A stretch of DNA of 35,150 nt from Deinococcus multiflagellatus (lineage in GTDB: Bacteria > Deinococcota > Deinococci > Deinococcales > Deinococcaceae). Location of the stretch: NCBI RefSeq assembly GCF_020166415.1, contig NZ_JAIQXV010000029.1:1-35150 (forward strand), written 5' to 3'. Shown here in pieces: positions 1-7,629 of this stretch. A program made the translations under genes and the position numbers. The notes under the pieces are model-generated. The model made no database searches and was not told where the DNA came from. It saw only the letters and a program-made list of their open reading frames with translations. The stretch's first letter is position 1; each line of letters begins with the position of its first letter.

Positions 1-16
1 GCACTGCCGGTAGGAT

Positions 17-685
17 TTATGGTGCTTCGAACGAGACGCGCTGCGTGTAGCCCTGGTATTCCGACAGCCAGCGCTTCCTGGCATCCGACTGCCCTTTCGT
101 CGCCAGAATGAAGTTGAGATACGACCGCACGTCCGTTCCCTTGGACTCATCCCAGACACCGTGGTGGTCATCCAGCAGGAACACGGTTGGATCTTTCTTT
201 TGAGTGAATGCCAGAATGCACGCGCGGTAGTCGCTGAACATGTCGAACGGGCGCATGCTCTGGTGAAACTCCTCAACGCTCAGGGCCTGACCATGAAAAC
301 CCATTTCGGGTTCGTAGTAGATCTCATCTGCCCAATCCCGGGTCAGCACTTCCTTCAGCGGCAGGATATGAATGGCGGCTGAGGCATACTCATCACTACT
401 GTTCTCAACGTCCATGTCGGGAAATTCAAGAAAAAACGCCTGGCGCTCTTCTTCGGTCAGTTCGGGGTTGAGAAACCACTTCAACCTCAGGCCATTCATC
501 TGGCCATAAAAGGCCCGGAGATCGTCGGTGAGCTCGTAGCCCGTCTCCGCTTCAAGGCCCCGGATATCAGCTTCAGACAGCGCTTCGCCTAACTCAAACC
601 GCTCAACCGTGAATTGAGGATGGGCGCGCAGCTCAGCGGCCAGGTCGGCAAACGCTTGTCGGTAATCAGGAAATGTTTGGGTCAT
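17..685 (-). CDS. SUKH (SMI1/KNR4-like) probable immunity protein
   Basis: The 222-residue product has the look of the SMI1/KNR4 (SUKH) superfamily: an N-terminal helix followed by 'EAETGYELTDDLRAFYGQMNG' (here split, residues about 45-65), a middle 'AAIHILPLKEVL' strand, and a late 'FLLDDHHGVWDE' segment. SUKH proteins commonly act as cytoplasmic immunity proteins that bind and neutralise nuclease toxins. The start ATG overlaps the stop of the large DUF4157 gene by 4 bp (ATGA at 682-685), so the two are translationally coupled, and the toxin-immunity reading rests mainly on this arrangement plus the fold. The stop lies only 17 nt from the window edge, so any further gene of this operon is outside view. 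The family call is by motif impression; the role is inferred. Confidence 0.75.
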   Translation of the reverse strand: MTQTFPDYRQAFADLAAELRAHPQFTVERFELGEALSEADIRGLEAETGYELTDDLRAFYGQMNGLRLKWFLNPELTEEERQAFFLEFPDMDVENSSDEYASAAIHILPLKEVLTRDWADEIYYEPEMGFHGQALSVEEFHQSMRPFDMFSDYRACILAFTQKKDPTVFLLDDHHGVWDESKGTDVRSYLNFILATKGQSDARKRWLSEYQGYTQRVSFEAP

Positions 686-3600
686 GGTGTTGGGGTGCGC
701 GGCAGGTTGGCCGCTGAAGGCAGACTATCGGGCAGAACGTTGTTGACATCACCGCTGCCGCCATTGCCCGCGTCGCTCCAGCTAAAGGTGGTGTTGTCGA
801 AGGCCAGTTCTGACCACTCCACGCTGAGGCCCAGGGCCACTTCTTCCTGCTCAAACTTGAGGAACTTCAGCATCCGCTCCGCGTCCTGGCGATCTTTGCC
901 AGGTCCCAGGGTAGCGATACGGGCTGTGAGTTGCTGCTGCACAGCGCGCATAGGGTGGGTGCCATGCCGGGCGCGAACGTTATAGCGCACCGTCTTGCCG
1001 GCCATGATGGCCGCCTTGATGTGCTTTTCGAACAGGTGGTAGTGGCTCTGTCCCGAGCGGTTGTTGGCGGCTTGCGTCAGGGTCACCAGGTTGTAAGCGG
1101 CGCCAGGACCACCCAAACCTTCGTTCAGGAGGTGCCCACGTACCCAAGCCTTGGGCCGCGCAGCATTCAAGCTGCGGTACAGAGCACTGTCATCTCGGTC
1201 CTGGGGCTTGGAACCCTCCAGATACCGTTGATTCAGCACTTTGGCATTCATCCAGGTGCCCTCGCCGTTCTGGATACCGCCAAAGCGAACGATGCTGACA
1301 TGGTTCTGCTTGAACTGCTCCATGATGGTTTCAATCGTGTCGGCGAGCGTTTGCAGCTGCCCAAGCACTGCCGGATTCCCGGCGGTTGTCTGACGATTGA
1401 GGTTGTGGCTGTCAATATCCCCAGCCAACTGAATGGCTCTGGCCTTGAGACTGTTGAGCTGAGGAATCGCCGCCGCTTCCACATGCTGGTCGTCAATGGG
1501 GATGCTGGTGATGAAATCGTTGAACGTGCGCGGCCGACTATGAATCATCAGGCTCGATGACTTGCCATCTGACTTGAAGATCAGGGTGTGTGGGGCCTGC
1601 TGTTTGGGCTCAATCTTGGCGGTCAGCACCTGCGCCTTGGCTGCTGGGGCACCGGGCTTTTGCTCCCCTGTTTTGCCTTTGCCAAGGATCGCCTTGATCC
1701 GCCCCACCAGCTTGTCAATGTGGGCATCCAGGCGAGCGCGCAGCCGCTTCACCGTGTTCTTGATGCGGGTGCCGAAGTTGCCCAGGCCCACCAGTTTGCC
1801 CAGGAAGGTCAGCACGATGGGAATGCTGCCGCCAATCGTCCGCTCAATGAAGCCTGCCGCTGCCCCCACCTGGCCCCCAGCAATCGCCTGGACGCTGCCC
1901 AGCGCGTTCATGATCACGCCCATGATCTGCCCACTCTGGCTGATCAGCGTCTGCACGCCCTGAAACGCGGTGAGCAAGGCTTGGACAAAAGCGCCGCCCG
2001 GAACCAGCATGGACGCCACTTTGGCCGCTCCTGCGGTGACCAGTGACCGGGTGACCTCACCTTTGAGGCTGTCCACCACACCTTTGCCGATGGCCCCTTG
2101 CTGCCCCTTCACCTCTGGCGCCTGATGCAGCCCCTTGGTGAGAGACGCCAGCGCGCCACCCGCCTTCTCGGCCAGCGCCACCTTCTGCTCGCCGCCCTGG
2201 CCCAGTTCCTTGACCAGCCGGCCGCGCAGGGCGTGGTAGGTCAGCCCCATCACACTCAGGGCGGTCATGAACACGCCTTTGAGGTCCAGGGTGGCGGGGA
2301 ACTGAATCCCCGATGCCCCGGTGAGCCAGGTGCCCAGCCCCTCTTTGAGCCACTTGCCGGCATTGGTGCGGAACTGTCCGAACCCTTGGGTCAGCGCTTT
2401 CAGGAGGTTGCCCGCAAACTGGGCTGGATTGCGCAGCACTTGCATGATCACGTCGCCGCCCTGTTTGAGGAGGCCCATGACCTTCTTGCCCACGGGGCCC
2501 AGCCCAGCTTCAATGGCCGTCAGGGCAATGGTGGCGATGTGCCTTGCCGAGCCGGCGATCAGGCGTTTGAGGCCGTCCGCCCGGCGGGTCAGGGCCGCTT
2601 TGGCCGCTCCTAAATCGGGGGGAAACTTGGCAATGGCGCCTTTGACCTCACCCAGGACGCTGCCCAGTTGGAGCTTGCCCAGTTCGCCCTTGAACCACGC
2701 CCAGGCTTTGGGGATCAGGTTCTGCTGCCGCACCACCTTCAGCATGTCCTTGAACGGGCCCGGGACCAGCCCGGCCAGCGCGTCGAGGATGGCGCCTGGG
2801 TTCTGATCCATCCGCTTGCCGGTCACGAGGTCTTTGCCGAAGGCCAGGCACAGTTCGCGGTAGCCTGGGATGTTGGCGGCGAGGTCGGACACCTTGTCCA
2901 GCACGAAGTTCCGCTGAATCGTCAGTCCGCCTGTGGTCTGCCGCTGGATGCCTAAAGCCGTGAAGGGCTGGTGCAGGGCGGTCGTGACGGCGCCACTTTG
3001 GGCACGTTGCAGGGCAGCACCTTTGGAGTAGACGCCGGGCGCGTGGGGGCTTGGCGGCAGGAGGCTTTTGGGACTGGGCATGATCTGGGCCAGCTTGGCG
3101 CCCATGTTCCGGGCCTCACTTTCCAGCCCAGCATCCGGGTCCACGCCGGGCCCAACGCGGCCCTGGCTCTGCTGCACGGTGTGGGTCACCTCGTGCGCCA
3201 GCAACTCCAGGCCGCTCTGCGTGTTGGGGCTGAATTTGCCGCTCTGGAAGAAGATGTCCGTCCCTGTAGTGAACGCAATCGCGTTGACCCCTTTCGCCAG
3301 CTTGTCCGCTTCGGCATCGTCGTGAATGCGGACCCTGCTCAGGTCGTGGTTTAGCCCCTGTTCGAGGTGGCGTTGAATGGCTTCGGGGAGGGGGTTGCCG
3401 GCGCCTCTGCGGGCTTGAATGCGCTGCAACACCGGCTGCGTCGCTTCGGCGTCCAGTTCGGCCAGTTGGCGTTGCAGGCTGGTGCGCTGTTCGGCCGTCG
3501 CGCGCTGCTGGGTTTCGGCTTCATACCGCTGCGCCGCTGTATCTATTGCCCGCTGCAGCGCCACCCGCTCGCCAGCAGGCACCATCCCCAGGACCACGCG

Positions 3601-4146
3601 GCTCACCGGGGCGCTGATCTCGTGGCGTTGCAGCGTGGCCAGGTGCTCGCCATAGGTGTCATAGCGAGCCTGGGTGGGGCCTCGGTCTGTGCGGAACCCC
3701 TGGGCCAACGTCTGCGCCACCTGCCTCTGCAGTGCGGTGAACTGGGCGTACTGGCGGCTGTCCAGCGCCTTGCCCTCAACCTGTTCGGCCTGATGCCGCA
3801 TCACCGTCACCCAGTCGCCCGGAGTCTGCGGCTTGGTGGGGAGGGGCTGGGCTTCACGCTGCAGGGGCGCAGCCTCCACCTGTGGCAAGGCGTCCAGTTG
3901 ATCAGCCAGCGCCTGCCGCTGGACCTGGACGCGCTGGACTTCCTGCCGGTCCAGTGTGGCGGCCTGCAGAGGCGCCTGCGCAGCTTGCCGCTGCGCTGTA
4001 ACTGGGCGCAGGGTATGGCGCTGCACGGCCTGCTGCGCCTGGGCCTGCCGGAGCTCGGCCTCGGGGACCTGCGCCTGCGCCTGGGAAGAAGTGACCGACC
4101 GTTGGGGCTTGTCGTGGGTGGATTGACGGCGCTGCACCAGTGTCAT
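682..4146 (-). CDS. DUF4157 polymorphic-toxin/eCIS-type protein with C-terminal nuclease-like domain
   Basis: This 1154-residue protein starts with about 240 residues of Gln/Arg/Ala-rich sequence (repeated V-Q-R and L-Q-R units, probably coiled coil). A DUF4157 domain follows at about residues 250-350, with the zinc-protease-like motif LLAHEVTHTVQQ (HEVTH near residue 316). The long middle is Ala/Gly/Lys-rich and partly hydrophobic (about 430-830). The C-terminal region contains RGHLLNEGLGGPG followed by NLVTLTQAANN (about 1003-1030), resembling the His/Asn active-site region of non-specific DNA/RNA endonucleases. DUF4157 is frequent at the N-terminus of polymorphic toxins and of cargo linked to contractile injection systems; no injection-system genes are visible here. 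Start: ATG with SD GGGAGGT 8 nt upstream and a -10 box TACACT at 4175-4170. It is coupled to the SUKH gene downstream. Nuclease activity is inferred. Confidence 0.85.
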   Translation of the reverse strand: MTLVQRRQSTHDKPQRSVTSSQAQAQVPEAELRQAQAQQAVQRHTLRPVTAQRQAAQAPLQAATLDRQEVQRVQVQRQALADQLDALPQVEAAPLQREAQPLPTKPQTPGDWVTVMRHQAEQVEGKALDSRQYAQFTALQRQVAQTLAQGFRTDRGPTQARYDTYGEHLATLQRHEISAPVSRVVLGMVPAGERVALQRAIDTAAQRYEAETQQRATAEQRTSLQRQLAELDAEATQPVLQRIQARRGAGNPLPEAIQRHLEQGLNHDLSRVRIHDDAEADKLAKGVNAIAFTTGTDIFFQSGKFSPNTQSGLELLAHEVTHTVQQSQGRVGPGVDPDAGLESEARNMGAKLAQIMPSPKSLLPPSPHAPGVYSKGAALQRAQSGAVTTALHQPFTALGIQRQTTGGLTIQRNFVLDKVSDLAANIPGYRELCLAFGKDLVTGKRMDQNPGAILDALAGLVPGPFKDMLKVVRQQNLIPKAWAWFKGELGKLQLGSVLGEVKGAIAKFPPDLGAAKAALTRRADGLKRLIAGSARHIATIALTAIEAGLGPVGKKVMGLLKQGGDVIMQVLRNPAQFAGNLLKALTQGFGQFRTNAGKWLKEGLGTWLTGASGIQFPATLDLKGVFMTALSVMGLTYHALRGRLVKELGQGGEQKVALAEKAGGALASLTKGLHQAPEVKGQQGAIGKGVVDSLKGEVTRSLVTAGAAKVASMLVPGGAFVQALLTAFQGVQTLISQSGQIMGVIMNALGSVQAIAGGQVGAAAGFIERTIGGSIPIVLTFLGKLVGLGNFGTRIKNTVKRLRARLDAHIDKLVGRIKAILGKGKTGEQKPGAPAAKAQVLTAKIEPKQQAPHTLIFKSDGKSSSLMIHSRPRTFNDFITSIPIDDQHVEAAAIPQLNSLKARAIQLAGDIDSHNLNRQTTAGNPAVLGQLQTLADTIETIMEQFKQNHVSIVRFGGIQNGEGTWMNAKVLNQRYLEGSKPQDRDDSALYRSLNAARPKAWVRGHLLNEGLGGPGAAYNLVTLTQAANNRSGQSHYHLFEKHIKAAIMAGKTVRYNVRARHGTHPMRAVQQQLTARIATLGPGKDRQDAERMLKFLKFEQEEVALGLSVEWSELAFDNTTFSWSDAGNGGSGDVNNVLPDSLPSAANLPRTPTP

Positions 4147-4169
4147 TGCTGACCTCCCGAACAGTCCCT

Positions 4170-4175
4170 AGTGTA
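4170..4175 (-). promoter_or_regulatory. -10 box (TACACT) of the DUF4157 toxin operon
   Basis: Read on the minus strand, TACACT lies 24 nt before the ATG at 4146 and fits the TAnnnT -10 pattern seen throughout the window. A Shine-Dalgarno sequence (GGGAGGT) follows, so this transcript has a leader, unlike many neighbours. No convincing -35 is visible. Confidence 0.45.
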
Positions 4176-4230
4176 ACCGGCTCCTGAGCGCCTGGGAAAC
4201 GCATCTGCAGTGCCAGGCAGAGCGTGCGCC

Positions 4231-4284
4231 GTCACAGGGAAGGCACACCAGCAAGCGGTGGACGCAAGCAACCATGCACCCATG
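4231..4284 (+). promoter_or_regulatory. Composite leaderless promoter element, copy A (before the DUF4375 gene)
   Basis: This is the most diverged of five copies. It contains CACACCAG (4244-4251), exactly 13 nt, CAAGC (4265-4269), a -10-like hexamer AACCAT (4270-4275), six nt, then ATG at 4282. There is no Shine-Dalgarno sequence. Spacing is identical to copies C, D and E even though the spacer sequence differs. Confidence 0.6.
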
Positions 4285-4734
4285 ACCATCACGGACTGCC
4301 CGCCGCACGAGCCATACGAGGCCCTGCTAGACCGCCTCCTGCACCAGCTGCCCCCCACCCGCGCCGCCTATCCAGCCTTTCTTGACAGCCTCTCGCAGCG
4401 CGACCGGCATCTCTTGGTGCTGCAGGGGCTCCACTCCCAGGTCTGCAACGGCGGCTTCGCGCAGTGGATTAGCAACCGCTACGCCGTGCAGGACGGCCCC
4501 ACCGTGCTGCTGGCCCTGGACCGGATGCGCCAGCAGGGGGAGCCAGACGCCGCTGCCCTGGCGGTGCAGGTGGACGCCCTGGTCCGGCAGGCCAGCCAGA
4601 TCGCCGGCCAAGCAGAAGACGGAGACGTGCCCGACAATTCGCTGGGCGACCTAGACCAGTTGGACGACCGCTACTCCGCGCTCAGCGATGAGTTCGGTCT
4701 GGCGGTGCAGGGCTACCTCCTGGCCTGGACCTGA
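4282..4734 (+). CDS. DUF4375 / DMP19-like protein
   Basis: The 150-residue product contains '[19 protein letters not shown]' near residues 50-68, the hallmark 'NGGF-Q-(F/W)' block of the DUF4375 (DMP19-like) family. That family includes a proposed DNA mimic, but most members have no known function, so none is claimed here. The ATG at 4282 is preferred over the in-frame ATG at 4210 because the family-like sequence begins after it and because the conserved upstream element (copy A) fixes the start six nt after the -10-like box. The gene stands alone and is followed by a GC-rich terminator, then parA. It is divergent from the DUF4157 toxin gene. Confidence 0.75.
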   Translation: MTITDCPPHEPYEALLDRLLHQLPPTRAAYPAFLDSLSQRDRHLLVLQGLHSQVCNGGFAQWISNRYAVQDGPTVLLALDRMRQQGEPDAAALAVQVDALVRQASQIAGQAEDGDVPDNSLGDLDQLDDRYSALSDEFGLAVQGYLLAWT

Positions 4735-4752
4735 GCGCGCCTCTCCCCCATC

Positions 4753-4778
4753 GCCCCGGCTCCGGCCGGGGTGTTTTC
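4753..4778 (+). terminator. Rho-independent terminator after the DUF4375 gene
   Basis: GCCCCGGC pairs with GCCGGGG around a short loop, followed by TGTTTT. It separates the DUF4375 unit from parA. Confidence 0.7.
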
Positions 4779-4791
4779 GTTGCTTGCGCGG

Positions 4792-4806
4792 TATCGTGCA
4801 GCCGTG
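4792..4806 (+). promoter_or_regulatory. Leaderless promoter of parA (TATCGT-N6-GTG)
   Basis: TATCGT at 4792-4797 is followed by six nt and then GTG at 4804. No Shine-Dalgarno sequence is present. This is the same spacing as at other leaderless genes of the window (16369, 21433, 27891, 29245, 33870). Confidence 0.6.
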
Positions 4807-5574
4807 CAAACGTTCACGGTGTTCAACCACGCCGGCGGCGCTGGAAAGACCAGCCTCACACTCAATCTGGGCCATGAGCTGGCTGCCTCAGGCCTTCGGG
4901 TGCTCTTGATCGACCTCGACCCCCAGGCCAGCCTCACCGGGTGGCTAGGCGTCACGGGTGTGACACCGGACCAAACCGCCCATCCCGTTGCAGTTGAGGG
5001 CCGCCCGCTGCCCGAACCGGTACGCGTCCACAGCTTGGACCTGATTCCCTCGCATATGGCCCTGGCGCTGGCCGAGCGCCTGATGATGGGGGCTGTGGGT
5101 GCCCAGGGACGGCTCAACCGGGCCCTGGGAGCGGTGCAGGACCGCTACGACGTCACCCTGATCGACAGCCCGCCCAGCCTGGGGCAGCTGGCCATCCTCG
5201 GGGCCCTGGCGGCCGATCAGATGATCGTGCCGGTGCCCACCCGCCAGAAGGGGCTAGACGCCCTGCCCGGCCTTCAGGTGGCGCTGCGCGAGTACCGCGA
5301 GGTGCGCCCCGACCTGGACGTGGCCTTGTACGTCCCCACGTTCTTCGATGCCCGGCGCCTGCACGACCGCGAGGTCTTGGCTGACCTGCGCGCCGCCCTC
5401 TCCCCTCTGGCCGAGCCCATGCCGCAGCGCGAGGCGGTGTGGCTGGACTCCACGGCCCAGGGCGCGCCCGTGGGTCTGTACGCGCCTGGAAGCCCAGTGC
5501 ACCGTGACATCCAGCGCCTGACCGCCGAACTGGCCCGCGCCACGGGGCTGCCTTACGCCGGGAGTGCCGCGTGA
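4804..5574 (+). CDS. parA: ParA-family partition ATPase
   Basis: The 256-residue protein is a Walker-type ParA ATPase, which moves DNA by forming ATP-dependent, nucleoid-bound dimers stimulated by ParB. Visible motifs are the P-loop HAGGAGKTS (residues 9-17), [10 protein letters not shown] (35-44, Walker A'), and [11 protein letters not shown] (Walker B), then a typical C-terminal half. The 'signature' lysine of the deviant Walker A motif (normally K in KGGxGKT) is alanine here; from memory this variant also occurs in ParA proteins of Deinococcus secondary replicons. GTG at 4804 is chosen over ATG 4771 because of the TATCGT box six nt upstream and because the ParA fold begins at [12 protein letters not shown]. 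It overlaps parB by GTGA, so the two are coupled. Confidence 0.95.
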   Translation: MQTFTVFNHAGGAGKTSLTLNLGHELAASGLRVLLIDLDPQASLTGWLGVTGVTPDQTAHPVAVEGRPLPEPVRVHSLDLIPSHMALALAERLMMGAVGAQGRLNRALGAVQDRYDVTLIDSPPSLGQLAILGALAADQMIVPVPTRQKGLDALPGLQVALREYREVRPDLDVALYVPTFFDARRLHDREVLADLRAALSPLAEPMPQREAVWLDSTAQGAPVGLYAPGSPVHRDIQRLTAELARATGLPYAGSAA

Positions 5575-6452
5575 CCCGCAAACGGCCTGAGCGCCACCGC
5601 GACCTGAAGGGTTTGCTGGGCGAGGACCTGGGGCCGCTGCGGCAGCGCGAGGACACGCCCAGCAGCACCCTCCCCGTGGCCCAGCTGCGCCCGGGGACAG
5701 GCCAGCCCCGCCGCGACTTTGACGAAGCGCGCCTGCAGGCCCTGGCCGACAGCATCCGGGCGGAAGGGGTGCTGCAGCCCCTGCTGGTCCGGCCAGTGGA
5801 GGGTGGCTTTGAGATCGTGGCTGGTGAGCGCCGCTGGCGGGCCGCCCAGCGGGCCGGCCTGACCGAGGTCCCCGTCCTGATCCGCACCCTGGATGACCGG
5901 CAGGCGCGGGTGGCCGCCCTGGTCGAGAACCTGCAGCGCGACAATTTGAACGTCATTGACGAGGTGGACGGCAAACTGGCGCTGGTGGCCCTGGCCCTAA
6001 ACCTGGACCCGGAGCCGGCGCGCGCCCGACTGATCCAGCTGCTGGCGGAGGAGCCCGGACCGGACCACGCCCTGCTGGACGAGGTGTTCGCGCCGCTCGG
6101 CGAAAGCTGGGCCTCGTTCGCCAAGAACAAGCTGCGGGTGCTGCGCTGGCCCGCTGAGCTGGTGGACGCGCTGCGCGCGGGGCTGCCCCTCACGCTGGGC
6201 GGCGTCATCGCGGCGGCCCCTGCCGAGCACCACGCCGCGCTCATCGCCCTGGCGCAGGGCGGCGCCTCGCGCACCGAGCTGCGTGCCGAGGTGGAGCGCC
6301 TGACCGCGCAGGCCAAGGCGGCGCCGTCACGCGCCGCGCTGGCGGGCCGGCGCCTGACCAGCGCGCGCTTCATGGCCCGGCTGTCCACAGAGGACCGTCA
6401 GGCCGTGGAGCGCTGGCTGGCCCGGATGCCGGCGGTCTTGACTGAGGAGTGA
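5571..6452 (+). CDS. parB: ParB-family centromere-binding CTPase
   Basis: This 293-residue ParB shows the N-terminal '[20 protein letters not shown]' segment, the CTP-binding motif [12 protein letters not shown] (about residues 85-96), and the '[16 protein letters not shown]' block that leads into the HTH region, followed by a C-terminal domain. ParB binds parS sites, spreads along DNA and activates ParA. The GTG start overlaps the parA stop (GTGA, 5571-5574). A 16-bp perfect palindrome lies 4 nt after the stop codon and is a natural parS candidate, followed at once by a terminator, so parAB forms a closed bicistronic unit. A ParB of this length and context suggests that this replicon segregates itself. 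Confidence 0.95.
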   Translation: MTRKRPERHRDLKGLLGEDLGPLRQREDTPSSTLPVAQLRPGTGQPRRDFDEARLQALADSIRAEGVLQPLLVRPVEGGFEIVAGERRWRAAQRAGLTEVPVLIRTLDDRQARVAALVENLQRDNLNVIDEVDGKLALVALALNLDPEPARARLIQLLAEEPGPDHALLDEVFAPLGESWASFAKNKLRVLRWPAELVDALRAGLPLTLGGVIAAAPAEHHAALIALAQGGASRTELRAEVERLTAQAKAAPSRAALAGRRLTSARFMARLSTEDRQAVERWLARMPAVLTEE

Positions 6453-6456
6453 GCGT

Positions 6457-6472
6457 CTCTTACCGGTAAGAG
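6457..6472. promoter_or_regulatory. 16-bp perfect palindrome, candidate parS centromere
   Basis: CTCTTACCGGTAAGAG is perfectly self-complementary over 16 bp, the size of known ParB-Spo0J-type parS sites, and sits between the parB stop and its terminator. It is not the chromosomal parS sequence. I found only one copy by eye in this window. The assignment is inferred from position and symmetry. Confidence 0.5.
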
Positions 6473-6473
6473 G

Positions 6474-6496
6474 ACCGCCCCTTGTGGGCGGTTTTT
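6474..6496 (+). terminator. Terminator of parAB
   Basis: ACCGCCC and GGGCGGT pair around a 5-nt loop, followed by TTTTT. Confidence 0.85.
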
Positions 6497-6517
6497 GCCG
6501 TTTAGGAGTGGGCTTTT

Positions 6518-6572
6518 CACACACCAGAGACACACCACGGCGGCGCCCTGGCCAAGCCACCATCCGGCCATG
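6518..6572 (+). promoter_or_regulatory. Composite leaderless promoter element, copy B
   Basis: CACACACCAGAG plus ACACACCAC (6518-6538) are followed by a 14-nt spacer, CAAGC (6553-6557), the -10-like hexamer CACCAT (6558-6563), six nt and ATG at 6570. There is no Shine-Dalgarno sequence. This copy has one extra base in the spacer compared with the others. Confidence 0.65.
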
Positions 6573-7088
6573 ACCGAACGCGACCAGGCCCTGGCCATCA
6601 CCCTGCACGACTTTCCTGCCCGCTCCGGCCCGGTGCCGCTGCCCCCCAAGTTGTTCCTGCGCCAGTTGCGGCAGGTCTACCAGGGGACACACCTGCTGCT
6701 GGACTTGGGAGGCGCCACGGCCCGCGACCGCCTGACGGCCCAGGCCAATTTGGACCAGGCCGAGCTGCTGCTGGCCCAGGCCCGCGCCCTGCCCCGCACC
6801 AAGACGGGCGCGCGCGCCCTGCTGCTGGCCTGCGACAACCGCGCTGTCGCTGGTGACGTCCTGACCACCTGTCAGCGCCGCCCCCTGACCGGCACCCTGT
6901 TCGAACTGTTCGAGGCGTTTGCCTTGCTGGGCGCTATGGGGATTCGCTGCCAGGGGCCAGACACCGTGCCCCTGAAGGGCGAGTGGACGGCCGCCCCGGT
7001 GGCTGGGGACTGGCGCCGGCTGGAGATCCGCTATGCCTGCCCCCTGCAGGGCCGCGCCGTGGTGTTCGGGCACGCCCGCCTGCCCTGA
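6570..7088 (+). CDS. Plasmid hypothetical protein, paralog of the 7627 gene
   Basis: The 172-residue protein matches no family I recognise. It is clearly paralogous to the product of 7627-8172: both begin with (T/A)-x-x-D-(Q/K)-AL, share 'RRQ(P)L(R/T)GTL' type blocks ('CQRRPLTGTLFELFEAF' here, 'ARRQPLRGTLPDLLAEL' there), 'P(L)-W-x-A-x-P-x-x-x-DWR-LE', and the identical C-terminus GHARLP. It is mostly helical, Leu/Ala/Arg-rich and without membrane segments or obvious catalytic motifs. The start at 6570 is fixed by the conserved upstream element and matches the start of the paralog. It is monocistronic, closed by a terminator. Confidence 0.8.
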   Translation: MTERDQALAITLHDFPARSGPVPLPPKLFLRQLRQVYQGTHLLLDLGGATARDRLTAQANLDQAELLLAQARALPRTKTGARALLLACDNRAVAGDVLTTCQRRPLTGTLFELFEAFALLGAMGIRCQGPDTVPLKGEWTAAPVAGDWRRLEIRYACPLQGRAVVFGHARLP

Positions 7089-7103
7089 GACCTGCCCCCC
7101 AAT

Positions 7104-7128
7104 GCCGCCCCGTTCTGGGGCGGTTTTT
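7104..7128 (+). terminator. Terminator after the 6570 gene
   Basis: GCCGCCCC and GGGGCGG pair around GTTCT and are followed by TTTTT. Confidence 0.85.
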
Positions 7129-7139
7129 ACCGTCCTAGC

Positions 7140-7193
7140 CACACACAAGGAACACACCACGCCTCTTGGCACGCAAGCAACACTGCCCCCATG
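7140..7193 (+). promoter_or_regulatory. Composite leaderless promoter element, copy C
   Basis: CACACACAAGGA plus ACACACCAC (7140-7160), 13 nt, CAAGC (7174-7178), AACACT (7179-7184), six nt, ATG at 7191. No Shine-Dalgarno sequence. Confidence 0.7.
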
Positions 7194-7457
7194 TTCGAGC
7201 GCAACCTCCCCGATCCAGGCGCTATCGCCGAGAGCTACGAGTTCGTGACCCTGCCCCTGCTGGCCGACTGGGACGGGCGCCGCACCGTGCCGGTTTATCT
7301 AGCCGATGACAGCGAGTTGTCCGCCACCGTGTCGGCCGATGTGGCGGACTCGCTGCGCCGCGCCTCGGTGCTGGCCCGTCACGGCCTGTGCTCCCGCATC
7401 GACCTGTTCACGGACAGTTCCGGCCTGCACGTGGTGGGGGTGTACTGGGAGGCCTGA
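7191..7457 (+). CDS. Small plasmid hypothetical protein
   Basis: The 88-residue product is not recognised. It reads as a compact alpha/beta protein ('YEFVTLPLLADWDGRRTVPVYLADD', 'SSGLHVVGVYWEA', each split by predicted turns) with no signal peptide or membrane segment. Its ATG lies exactly six nt after the -10-like hexamer of element copy C, which argues strongly that it is a real gene despite its size. It has its own terminators downstream and so is a separate transcription unit of the same regulon as its neighbours. Confidence 0.75.
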   Translation: MFERNLPDPGAIAESYEFVTLPLLADWDGRRTVPVYLADDSELSATVSADVADSLRRASVLARHGLCSRIDLFTDSSGLHVVGVYWEA

Positions 7458-7472
7458 GCCTGGCCCCCTGGC

Positions 7473-7505
7473 GCGCCGCCCGGCCCCCGGTGCGGCGCTT
7501 CTTTT
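7473..7505 (+). terminator. Terminator after the 7191 gene, first hairpin
   Basis: GCGCCGC and GCGGCGC pair around a 12-nt loop, followed by TTCTTTT. Confidence 0.6.
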
Positions 7506-7528
7506 CGCCCCGGCTTTCCTGCGCACAT

Positions 7529-7553
7529 CTGCCGCCCCTGCGCGGCAGTTTTT
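7529..7553 (+). terminator. Terminator after the 7191 gene, second hairpin
   Basis: CTGCCG and CGGCAG pair around an 8-nt loop and are followed by TTTTT. Together with the hairpin at 7473 it makes a tandem terminator that insulates the next promoter element. Confidence 0.7.
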
Positions 7554-7575
7554 GCCGTCTGGCACGCATGCCCCC

Positions 7576-7629
7576 CACACACAACCGACACACCACCCCT
7601 CCCCCGTTCCAAGCAAAACTCAGCCTATG
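7576..7629 (+). promoter_or_regulatory. Composite leaderless promoter element, copy D
   Basis: CACACACAACCG plus ACACACCAC (7576-7596), 13 nt, CAAGC (7610-7614), AAAACT (7615-7620), CAGCCT, ATG at 7627. The last 20 bases before the ATG are nearly identical to copy E. No Shine-Dalgarno sequence. Confidence 0.7.

Noticed and set aside
5153..6388. Long minus-strand ORF opposite parA/parB (411 codons)
   Set aside because: Ser/Arg/Ala-rich low-complexity translation typical of a GC-rich shadow frame; parA and parB are certain.
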